From: an uncultured Gemmataceae bacterium
Lineage (GTDB): Bacteria; Planctomycetota; Planctomycetia; Gemmatales; Gemmataceae
DNA length: 7,213 nt
Reading direction: 5' to 3'
Assembly: GCA_937922175.1 (NCBI GenBank)
Contig: CAKZUU010000402.1
Coordinates: forward strand, 1-7,213
In this document: positions 1 through 5,090 of the stretch, one piece after another
How the letters are laid out: the number at the start of each line of letters is the position of its first letter
How positions within the stretch are numbered: position 1 is the stretch's first letter
The notes under the pieces: model-generated
Told to the model about the DNA's origin: nothing
What the model saw: the letters and a program-made list of their open reading frames with translations, nothing else
Database searches by the model: none
Translations under genes and position numbers: made by a program

Positions 1-61
1 GAATCGAACCCCCGACATCTTGCTTGTAAGGCAAGCGCTCTAGCCGCTGAGCTAAACGCCC
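1..61 (-). tRNA. tRNA-Val (anticodon UAC), 3' end cut by window edge
   Basis: Read on the minus strand, this folds as a tRNA from position 1 (at 61) to position 61 (at 1). The acceptor 5' strand is GGGCGTT, followed by TA, a D-stem GCTC/GAGC with an 8-base loop, the anticodon arm CTTGC-CTTACAA-GCAAG, a 5-base variable loop, then T-stem GGGGG and T-loop TTCGATT. The seven-base anticodon loop places TAC at positions 34-36, which reads valine GUN codons; A35 and C36 are the known Val identity bases. The 3' half of the T-stem, the 3' acceptor strand and any encoded CCA lie outside the window. It starts 31 bp after the hscB stop on the same strand, with no visible terminator between, so it may be co-transcribed with the isc genes. 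Confidence 0.93.
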
Positions 62-92
62 GTTGCAGACCCTCGAACCGGAACGGCATCGG

Positions 93-599
93 TCAACGTC
101 GTCGCAGGAGATTTTGTATGTATTTCAAGGCATCGAGCCGCTGCCGCAACCTTTGCAGCGTCGCGTCTCGCTGGGCACCCCGCTCCAATTCGGAGAAGTC
201 CTCCGAGATGTTTCGCATCATCTCGTCCTGGCGCTCACGCAATTGCCGTTCAAGGCGAGCCCGTTCCGAATCATCAGCCGCCTCGGCCCACCTCAGGCGC
301 CATTCGAGGACCTCTTCGAGAAACTCGGGAGGAATCTGGGAGGAGGAGCCGGGAGGTGGTCCCCCCTCGAGCTGCAAGAGGTACTCCGCCCGACGAAAGG
401 GATCCTTGAGCGTGGCGTAGGCCTCGTTCAACTGGGCCGTGAGCTCCATGCTCGCCTGCCGTTCGCTTGAAGCCCCGAGTTGATGAAAGTCGGGGTGCAA
501 AGCCCGGCTGCGAGCCAGGTATTGCTTGTCGATGTCATCCTGATCCAGCACGAAGCGCCTCGGCACTCCGAGGCGCTCGAAATGGTCCGGCGGGCTCAT
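93..599 (-). CDS. hscB: HscB, J-domain co-chaperone of Fe-S cluster assembly
   Basis: J-protein that binds the scaffold IscU and hands it to an Hsp70 (HscA), stimulating ATP hydrolysis and cluster release in the cytoplasm. From the ATG at 599 the product is 168 residues, against 171 in E. coli. An N-terminal J-domain (about 4-72) carries the invariant HPD at 35-37 and the HscB-like stretch LNEAYATLKDPFRRAEYLL (57-75). A charged helical C-terminal domain (about 90-165) corresponds to the IscU-binding region. The frame is open upstream to a GTG at 638 inside iscA, and a GTG at 611 would overlap the iscA stop as GTGA. I prefer 599 because it is the only ATG and it places the phenylalanine and LGVP segment where the family begins; no start has a clear Shine-Dalgarno. 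It is the last gene of the isc cluster, 8 bp after iscA. No hscA follows; a tRNA does. Confidence 0.9.
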   Translation of the reverse strand: MSPPDHFERLGVPRRFVLDQDDIDKQYLARSRALHPDFHQLGASSERQASMELTAQLNEAYATLKDPFRRAEYLLQLEGGPPPGSSSQIPPEFLEEVLEWRLRWAEAADDSERARLERQLRERQDEMMRNISEDFSELERGAQRDATLQRLRQRLDALKYIQNLLRRR

Positions 600-607
600 G
601 CGGCAAA

Positions 608-1012
608 TCACATCGAGAACGAACTGCCGCAGCCGCACGTCCCTTTGGCATTGGGATTGTTGATGCTGAAACCGCGACGGTTCAAGTCATCGTGAAAATC
701 GACCGTAACGCCTTCGAGATACAGCAGGCTCCGCTTATCAATAACGATGGGTACGCCATGCATCTCAAAGGTCACGTCCAGCTTGGGATTCACTTCCGGG
801 TCCAAATCGAGCTTGTGTTGAAAGCCAGAGCAGCCTCCGCCCACCACTCGCATCCGCAAATGGAGAGTGCGCGTTTCGCCGGCGGCCACCTGCTCCGCGA
901 CGATGCGCTTGACTTCCTGGGCCGCCTTTTCGGTGAGATTGATGGGCGGCGGGGCCGACGCCGCGTCGTTTTTCACTCCCAACGTCGTTGTCTGTGTCGT
1001 CGTGGTCGACAT
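608..1012 (-). CDS. iscA: IscA/ErpA-type A-type iron-sulfur carrier protein
   Basis: A-type carrier (HesB/IscA/SufA family) that receives clusters from IscU, or iron, and passes them to [4Fe-4S] targets. The 134-residue product has the family core from about residue 23 to the end. The three cluster-binding cysteines are visible: C61 in VGGGCSGF, and C126 and C128 in GTCGCGSSF at the C-terminus. The first 22 residues form a Thr/Ala/Pro-rich tail absent from E. coli IscA (107 residues) and probably disordered. The ATG at 1012 has AGGGGAG nine bases upstream, which supports the start. It sits 33 bp after iscU and 8 bp before hscB on the same strand, the usual isc order. Sequence alone does not separate IscA from ErpA; the operon position favours IscA. 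Confidence 0.93.
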   Translation of the reverse strand: MSTTTTQTTTLGVKNDAASAPPPINLTEKAAQEVKRIVAEQVAAGETRTLHLRMRVVGGGCSGFQHKLDLDPEVNPKLDVTFEMHGVPIVIDKRSLLYLEGVTVDFHDDLNRRGFSINNPNAKGTCGCGSSFSM

Positions 1013-1045
1013 CGATGGAATCTCCCCTAAGCAAACAAATCACGG

Positions 1046-1501
1046 TCAACGGTCGAGGCACTCCCGAGCCGAACATCCGACTCCGACCGCTTCCTCTTTC
1101 GGCTCGTTTTTCTGTCGGGACGCTTGCTTTTCCTGGTAATTCTTGATGGCTGCCTTGATGGCGTCTTCCGCGAGCACCGAACAGTGTACTTTTACCGGCG
1201 GCAAGGCCAACTCCTCGACGATTTCGGTGTTCTTGATGGCCAGGGCCTCATCAAGCGTCTTGCCGCGAAGCCATTCGGTCGCCAGGCTGCTGGAAGCGAT
1301 CGCACTGCCGCAACCAAACGTCTTGAACTTCGCATCCTCGATAATGCCGGTCTCGGGATTCACAAGGATTTGCAGCTTCAAGACGTCGCCACACTCCGGA
1401 GCGCCAACCAGACCGGTCCCGACGTTGGGGTCGGCCGTGCTGAAGCTGCCAACGTTGCGAGGATTGTTGTAGTGATCGAGAACTTTCGAACTGTATGCCA
1501 T
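1046..1501 (-). CDS. iscU: IscU, Fe-S cluster assembly scaffold
   Basis: Scaffold on which [2Fe-2S] and [4Fe-4S] clusters are built from IscS persulfide sulfur. All ligands are present in the 151-residue product: C37 and D39 (APECGD), C64 (FGCGSA), H106 and C107 (VHCSVLAEDAI). The Hsp70-recognition motif LPPVK is intact at 100-104, so an HscA-like partner is expected even though none is encoded next to it. E. coli IscU has 128 residues; here a charged linker from about 124 leads to an extra tail ending GVGCSARECLDR with two further cysteines, C143 and C148. A GGGGGA run about nine bases before the ATG at 1501 is a fair ribosome site. It follows iscS after 77 bp, the longest gap in the cluster, in which I see no clear promoter or terminator. 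SufU is unlikely because SufU lacks LPPVK and carries an insertion. Confidence 0.96.
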   Translation of the reverse strand: MAYSSKVLDHYNNPRNVGSFSTADPNVGTGLVGAPECGDVLKLQILVNPETGIIEDAKFKTFGCGSAIASSSLATEWLRGKTLDEALAIKNTEIVEELALPPVKVHCSVLAEDAIKAAIKNYQEKQASRQKNEPKEEAVGVGCSARECLDR

Positions 1502-1578
1502 GGGAAAGATCCCCCCATTTCTTTCTTCCAGTCAACGAAACCAACAAGATTCTGCGGGAACTCGTCAGCACTCGGTCA

Positions 1579-2799
1579 TCAATGGGCTGCCCATTGGACC
1601 GACTTCAAATCGACTCCTGCACGGGCCATCTCGTATAGCGGGCTCATCTGTCGGAGATGATTGACCGCTTTCACCACCTGGTCGACGACAAAATCCACTT
1701 CCTCCGGAGTATTGAACCGACCCAGACCAAAGCGGATGCTACTGTGAGCCAATTCGTCGCCGACGCCCAAAGCCCGCAGGACATAGCTCGGTTCGAGACT
1801 CGCGCTGGTGCACGCCGAGCCTGAGGAAACGGCCACGTCTTTGATTCCCATCATCAACGCTTCGCCTTCGACGTAAGCGAAGCTAAGGTTGATGTTGCCG
1901 GGCAGACGCTCTGTCGGATGGCCATTGACGTAAGTTTCTTCCAACTGACTCATGATGCCTTCGCGGAGCCGTTCACGCAGCTGCCGCAGTCGAATCGCTT
2001 CCTCCGGCATCTCCTGGCGAGCAATCTCGCAGGCCTTGCCGAACCCCACGATCAACGGGACCGCCAACGTGCCGGAGCGCATGCCTCGCTCGTGACCCCC
2101 ACCGTCCATGATCGGGTCAAGACGAACTCGCGGATCCTTCTTCCGGACGTACAGAGCACCGATGCCCTTCGGGCCGTAAAGTTTGTGGGCGGTCAGACTT
2201 AAAAGATCGATCCCCATCTCATTGACATCGATGGGAACTTTCCCAACCGCTTGCACCGCATCGGTGTGGAACAGGACACCTTTCTCCTTGCAGATGCGGC
2301 CGATTTCACGGATCGGGTTCAATGTGCCGATCTCGTTGTTGGCCGCCATGATGCTGACGAGAATCGTCTGTGGCGTCATGGCTTCCGCTACCTGCTCGGG
2401 GTGAACTTGGCCGTACCGATCGACCGGCAAGAAAGTCACCTGGAAGCCGTCCCTCTCCAACCGTTTACACGGATCGATCACCGCCTTGTGCTCCGTAACG
2501 GCGGTGATGATGTGGTTGCCTTTCTTGCGATACATCGAAGCGACACCCTTCAGGGCCAAGTTGTTCGATTCAGTCGCTCCGCTGGTGAACACGATCTCCT
2601 TCGCCGACGCACCGATGATGGCCGCAACCTGCCCGCGAGCCTCTTCGACCGCCGCTTCAGCTTCCCACCCGAATACGTGATTGCGGCTGGCCGCGTTCCC
2701 GTATTTCTCCGTGAAGTATGGAAGCATCGCCTCCACCACCCGCGGGTCACAGCGGGTCGTGGCGTTGTTGTCCATGTAGATCGGCAACTTCACCGTCAT
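1579..2799 (-). CDS. iscS: IscS, cysteine desulfurase
   Basis: PLP-dependent group I cysteine desulfurase. It converts L-cysteine to alanine, holds the sulfur as an enzyme persulfide and donates it to IscU and to other sulfur acceptors such as tRNA thiolation proteins. The product is 406 residues (E. coli 404). It opens with the typical IYMDNNATTR; H104 lies in TEHKA, the Schiff-base lysine is K206 in SLTAHKLYGPKG, and the catalytic cysteine is C330 in SSGSACTSAS, on the long mobile loop typical of IscS. The C-terminus ends with a scaffold-binding helical tail. The ATG at 2799 is chosen over upstream in-frame starts because it begins at the family N-terminus and has AGGAGG ten bases ahead. 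That ATG overlaps the iscR stop as ATGA, indicating translational coupling between repressor and desulfurase. Confidence 0.97.
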   Translation of the reverse strand: MTVKLPIYMDNNATTRCDPRVVEAMLPYFTEKYGNAASRNHVFGWEAEAAVEEARGQVAAIIGASAKEIVFTSGATESNNLALKGVASMYRKKGNHIITAVTEHKAVIDPCKRLERDGFQVTFLPVDRYGQVHPEQVAEAMTPQTILVSIMAANNEIGTLNPIREIGRICKEKGVLFHTDAVQAVGKVPIDVNEMGIDLLSLTAHKLYGPKGIGALYVRKKDPRVRLDPIMDGGGHERGMRSGTLAVPLIVGFGKACEIARQEMPEEAIRLRQLRERLREGIMSQLEETYVNGHPTERLPGNINLSFAYVEGEALMMGIKDVAVSSGSACTSASLEPSYVLRALGVGDELAHSSIRFGLGRFNTPEEVDFVVDQVVKAVNHLRQMSPLYEMARAGVDLKSVQWAAH

Positions 2800-3290
2800 G
2801 ACACCCATCCCTCCTCTTCGCTCGTCATCGTCAGCGTGCAGGATTCGAGCAGCGACAGCGAGAGTAACTCGTCCGGACGACACGACGCCGGGCGAAACAC
2901 CTCTGCCAACGTCAATTTGCTCAGGACCTCGCGGATCCGTTGGTGAACCTCGGCGATCGGTCCTTTCAAGGGACAATGGTGGAACATCGTGCAATCGTCA
3001 TCAGGTGCCGATGAATTGCACTCCGCAAACCGGAACGGATCATCCAACGACTCGATCAGTTCCACCAACTTCACTTCTTCCGGACGCCGCGCCAAGGCAT
3101 AACCGCCTTTCACTCCCCGATGCGACGCCACATAGCCCTTTTGGCACAACTCTTTTAAAATGTTCGCTACAAACGCCCGACTCAATTGATACGCCTCCGC
3201 GATCTCCCGGGCGCTGGCATCCCCCTGCTTACGATGCAAATGCAGCAAAATAAGCAAAGCGTAATCCGTTTTTCGGCTCAAGAGGGCCAT
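2796..3290 (-). CDS. iscR: IscR-like Rrf2-family Fe-S regulator of the isc operon
   Basis: Rrf2-family winged-helix regulator. In the family IscR binds an Fe-S cluster and represses its own isc operon when clusters are plentiful. The product is 164 residues (E. coli 162). The N-terminal MALLSRKTDYALLILL is characteristic; the recognition helix region is about 28-50 (REIAEAYQLSRAFVANIL), and the wing follows with RGVKGGYALAR at 58-68. Three candidate ligand cysteines are C91, C100 and C106, a C-x8-C-x5-C spacing instead of the C-x5-C-x5-C of E. coli IscR. The histidine found three residues after the last cysteine in E. coli is a lysine here (K109). Two more cysteines are at 137 and 151. The ATG at 3290 fits the family start; its ribosome site is weak. 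As first gene of the cluster, autoregulation is likely. Other Rrf2 members (NsrR, RirA) are possible on sequence, but position argues for IscR. Confidence 0.92.
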   Translation of the reverse strand: MALLSRKTDYALLILLHLHRKQGDASAREIAEAYQLSRAFVANILKELCQKGYVASHRGVKGGYALARRPEEVKLVELIESLDDPFRFAECNSSAPDDDCTMFHHCPLKGPIAEVHQRIREVLSKLTLAEVFRPASCRPDELLSLSLLESCTLTMTSEEEGWVS

Positions 3291-3333
3291 AAACTTCCAA
3301 CGCCGGAGGCGAAATAGATCTGTTCTGCTTCCA

Positions 3334-3362
3334 TTTTTAGAGGCGTTAATCGAACTGGGCAA
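3334..3362 (-). promoter_or_regulatory. Candidate sigma70-type promoter of the isc operon
   Basis: On the minus strand TTGCCC (3362-3357) is separated by 17 bases from TAAAAA (3339-3334). Each hexamer matches its consensus at four of six positions. A transcript would start near 3327 and give a leader of about 37 bases before the iscR ATG at 3290. The spacing and location are good, but the hexamers are only moderate and the region is A/T-rich, so a chance match is possible. Confidence 0.4.
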
Positions 3363-3390
3363 GTTCTATTTTATTTTTTCTCGCACTTTT

Positions 3391-3408
3391 TTTACGATCG
3401 CTTGTAAA
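3391..3408. promoter_or_regulatory. Inverted repeat TTTAC-N8-GTAAA upstream of iscR, possible operator
   Basis: An 18-bp dyad with perfect 5-base arms (3391-3395 and 3404-3408) lies about 100 bp upstream of the iscR start and about 30 bp beyond the candidate -35 box, between that promoter and the terminator of the next operon. Rrf2 regulators bind as dimers to dyads of about this length, but the sequence does not match the E. coli IscR type 1 or type 2 sites as I know them. Function is inferred from position and symmetry only. Confidence 0.25.
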
Positions 3409-3450
3409 CTCTGACGCAGCAAAATGTTTCACAAAACCGTTTCCGAGGTG

Positions 3451-3485
3451 AAAAAATTCGGACCGGTTTGTCATGTCGGACCGAA
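3451..3485 (-). terminator. Probable intrinsic terminator of the DUF1559-lipoprotein operon
   Basis: On the minus strand, 38 bases after the lipoprotein stop, TTCGGTCC (3485-3478) can pair with GGTCCGAA (3464-3457) to form eight base-paired positions with one internal T-T mismatch and a 13-base loop. The 3' arm is followed directly by six T (3456-3451). This is a reasonable Rho-independent terminator, although the loop is large. It would keep transcription of the two upstream genes from running into iscR. Confidence 0.5.
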
Positions 3486-3523
3486 AACATCTTTTAACGA
3501 CGAGTCGATTCCATCGAGGCAGC

Positions 3524-3943
3524 TCACTTCCCTTTTGGAAACTCGATGGTGATCTCGTTGGGTTCGGTTTTGATGGTGATCGGGTATGGCAGGGAGAGGT
3601 TTTGGATTCGACCTCCTTGGGTTTGATCGCCACCGGTGATTGTCACATTGACGCGAAAAGTGCCCGCGGGGGCGCCGGCAGAGCGCTTTTGCGAGAGGCT
3701 GTGGAGAGATTGGATCTCGAAGGTTCCGTCGGGGTTGATTTCGGCATTGATGACCCAATCGCGGCTTTCGGGTGTTTCTGGGGAAGGGATCAGGCTCAAC
3801 AGACCGCTCGACAGAGGGACGCCCCCGCGCAGGGCTTTGCCTTTAACGGGGTAGAGCGGGGGCAGATCACGTTTCGGGGCACCTCCGCCGCAGCCAAGAA
3901 GCCCGACCGTCAGGAGAGCAGCAACGATCGAAAAGCGGCTCAT
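3524..3943 (-). CDS. Small planctomycete lipoprotein, carboxypeptidase-regulatory-like fold
   Basis: Predicted lipoprotein of 139 residues with no assigned biochemical role. A signal peptide (about 1-17) with a hydrophobic core ends in the lipobox LLGC, making C18 the lipidated residue. The mature part shows the pattern of small beta-sandwich proteins of planctomycetes: YPVKGKALRGGVPL (31-44), then INPDGTFEI (69-77), AGAPAGTFRVNVTI (89-102) and a final beta strand at 130-135. These resemble carboxypeptidase regulatory-like (transthyretin-type) domains. The ATG at 3943 overlaps the stop of the DUF1559 gene as TGATG and has GGAGG nine bases upstream, so the start is well supported and the two genes are probably translated together. 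The pairing suggests the two proteins act together at the cell envelope; that is inference. Confidence 0.8.
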   Translation of the reverse strand: MSRFSIVAALLTVGLLGCGGGAPKRDLPPLYPVKGKALRGGVPLSSGLLSLIPSPETPESRDWVINAEINPDGTFEIQSLHSLSQKRSAGAPAGTFRVNVTITGGDQTQGGRIQNLSLPYPITIKTEPNEITIEFPKGK

Positions 3944-4860
3944 CACCAGTCGCCTCCGACCACTTCGCCGTCGCGGGGGTCGGCCAAGCGTGCCCACGTC
4001 ACTGGGTCGATGGCCGTTGCCAAGAAGCGCACGCTGCCATCTCCCAGAGCGACGTTCATGCCGCCGCTGTGTCCGGACTGCGGGCGATTGGGGTCGCACG
4101 AGTTGTAGGGGTGCGGTTGCGATTGGAACATCGGGGACGGGGGATAATTTTCGACGCCGGCTCCGCCTTTGTAAAAGCCGAGGTTGAACCCCGGGCGCCA
4201 GATCGAGTTGGCATCCGCCCAGAGGCTGCCCCAAGTGCCGCTCCCGTGTTGCAGACCCGTATTGCCGCATGTTCCGTACATCTCCGCGAAAAAGACCGTG
4301 TTCGATAACCCGTCGGGAACGGCTGCGGGAATGGTAATCTCGTTCATCGTGTGCCCTGCGGGGGGATTTCCGAACACATAGTTGTTCGCCCCGTAACAAC
4401 TCGCTCCCCAGTACATCGCTCCGCCGTGCGAGGTCGTGTTCTTCCCTTGACTGACCGACGGGTCGCTTGGGCAGATCAGGATCGGGATGACTTGGTAATA
4501 CTGTCCCCCGGCGTAGCCGGTCAGCGACAGGGCCTTGTAAATGGGGTCTTGCTCGAGGAACGGCAGGAGGAACTGGAAGATCGTGTAGTGGTGTCGGCCA
4601 AATTTCATTGTCGAGGGGGTGAAGCAAAAATCAAACAACGGGTCCGCGCAGGGTGCAGACATCGGTGGCATCACGCCGAAATTGTCGTGGCAGTTGTGAC
4701 TGGCCAGGACGATTTGTTTGGCGTTGTTCGAGCACTTCATGCGATTCGCCGCTTCCCGGATCTTCTGTACTGCGGGCAACAGTAGACCGATCAGGATGGC
4801 GATAATGGCAATGACGACGAGAAGTTCAATCAACGTAAACGCAGATCGGAGCCTTGTCAT
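3943..4860 (-). CDS. DUF1559 protein with prepilin-type N-terminus and H-X9-DG motif
   Basis: Member of the large DUF1559 family (305 residues), typical of Planctomycetota and often present in dozens of copies per genome. The N-terminus is a type IV pilin/pseudopilin signal: SAFTLIELLVVIAIIAIL with the family Glu at residue 12 and a hydrophobic helix at about 9-30, followed by LLPAVQKIREAANRMKCSNN (27-46). Cleavage by prepilin peptidase would fall before F8; the residue ahead is Ala instead of the usual Gly. The C-terminal region has the H-X9-DG motif (H264, D274, G275, in SGHSGGMNVALGDGSVRF) and a closing VTWARLADPRDGEVV segment. The protein carries 9-10 cysteines spread along its length, suggesting an extracytoplasmic location with disulfides. 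Its molecular function is unknown; pseudopilin or surface roles have been suggested. It is first in a two-gene unit with the lipoprotein. The ATG at 4860 fits the family start; its ribosome site is weak (GGGGA ten bases ahead). Confidence 0.92.
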   Translation of the reverse strand: MTRLRSAFTLIELLVVIAIIAILIGLLLPAVQKIREAANRMKCSNNAKQIVLASHNCHDNFGVMPPMSAPCADPLFDFCFTPSTMKFGRHHYTIFQFLLPFLEQDPIYKALSLTGYAGGQYYQVIPILICPSDPSVSQGKNTTSHGGAMYWGASCYGANNYVFGNPPAGHTMNEITIPAAVPDGLSNTVFFAEMYGTCGNTGLQHGSGTWGSLWADANSIWRPGFNLGFYKGGAGVENYPPSPMFQSQPHPYNSCDPNRPQSGHSGGMNVALGDGSVRFLATAIDPVTWARLADPRDGEVVGGDW

Positions 4861-4898
4861 AAAGCAGGTATCCCCAGTAAGACCAATGATAATACCCC

Positions 4899-4944
4899 AT
4901 TATAAGGCGCTCCAAATATTAACAAAGTTTTCCCGTCATATCAA
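4899..4944 (-). promoter_or_regulatory. Candidate promoter(s) for the DUF1559-lipoprotein unit
   Basis: Two overlapping sigma70-like arrangements are visible on the minus strand. TTGATA (4944-4939, five of six) lies 17 bases before TAATAT (4921-4916, four of six), giving a leader of about 48 bases. A perfect TATAAT (4904-4899) has TTGTTA (4925-4920) 15 bases ahead, a short spacer, and would give a leader of about 32 bases. Either or both may be used. No comparable plus-strand promoter for ftr was found in this interval. Confidence 0.4.
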
Positions 4945-4950
4945 CAAAGT
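4917..4950. repeat. Pair of 12-base direct repeats TAT(T/C)AACAAAGT, 22 bp apart
   Basis: Copies lie at 4917-4928 and 4939-4950 and are identical in 11 of 12 bases. The 22-bp period is about two helical turns, so both would present the same face to a protein. They overlap the candidate -35 and -10 boxes of the minus-strand promoter and lie between two divergent genes. They could be an operator or activator site; no regulator is identified. Confidence 0.45.
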
Positions 4951-5081
4951 AACAACACGAACAGAAGTTGTCGCGACGCTGGGATGCGTGCGACGTCAAC
5001 CAACCCCAGATCGCCCGGCAGGTCTTGCTCTGCCTGGACGATGTCCTATGTCAAACCGCGGTTGTTTTGCTCATTCGCCGT

Positions 5082-5085
5082 GAGG
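5082..5085 (+). promoter_or_regulatory. Ribosome binding site deciding the ftr TTG start
   Basis: GAGG (within GAGGGG) lies five bases before the TTG at 5091. It is the best Shine-Dalgarno-like element near either candidate start and, together with the family alignment, favours 5091 over the TTG at 4968, which has no such element. Confidence 0.5.
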
Positions 5086-5090
5086 GGCAC

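Noticed and set aside
600..638. Longer hscB from GTG at 638 or GTG at 611
   Set aside because: The added residues lie inside iscA and are not part of the HscB family N-terminus; the ATG at 599 fits better, though the GTGA overlap at 608-611 keeps 611 possible.
1502..1578. Possible internal promoter, terminator or small RNA in the 77-bp iscS-iscU gap
   Set aside because: No convincing hexamer pair, hairpin with T-run or conserved motif could be seen apart from the iscU ribosome site.
2251..2946. Long plus-strand open frame opposite iscS and iscR
   Set aside because: It lies wholly antisense to two clearly identified genes and its product resembles no family; it is a by-product of high G+C coding sequence.
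2800..2994. In-frame 65-codon N-terminal extension of iscS
   Set aside because: It runs antiparallel to nothing useful: it overlaps iscR on the same strand, lacks desulfurase similarity, and the ATG at 2799 matches the family start with AGGAGG upstream.
3458..3483. Direct repeat TCGGACCG (3458-3465 and 3476-3483) as a separate operator
   Set aside because: The repeated sequence is nearly its own reverse complement and both copies form the arms of the terminator hairpin, which followed by six T explains them better.
3473..4108. Plus-strand open frame opposite the lipoprotein and DUF1559 genes
   Set aside because: Antisense to well-supported genes, with no recognisable domain.
4919..4924. TTAACA as a plus-strand -35 box for ftr
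   Set aside because: No acceptable -10 hexamer lies 15-19 bases downstream.
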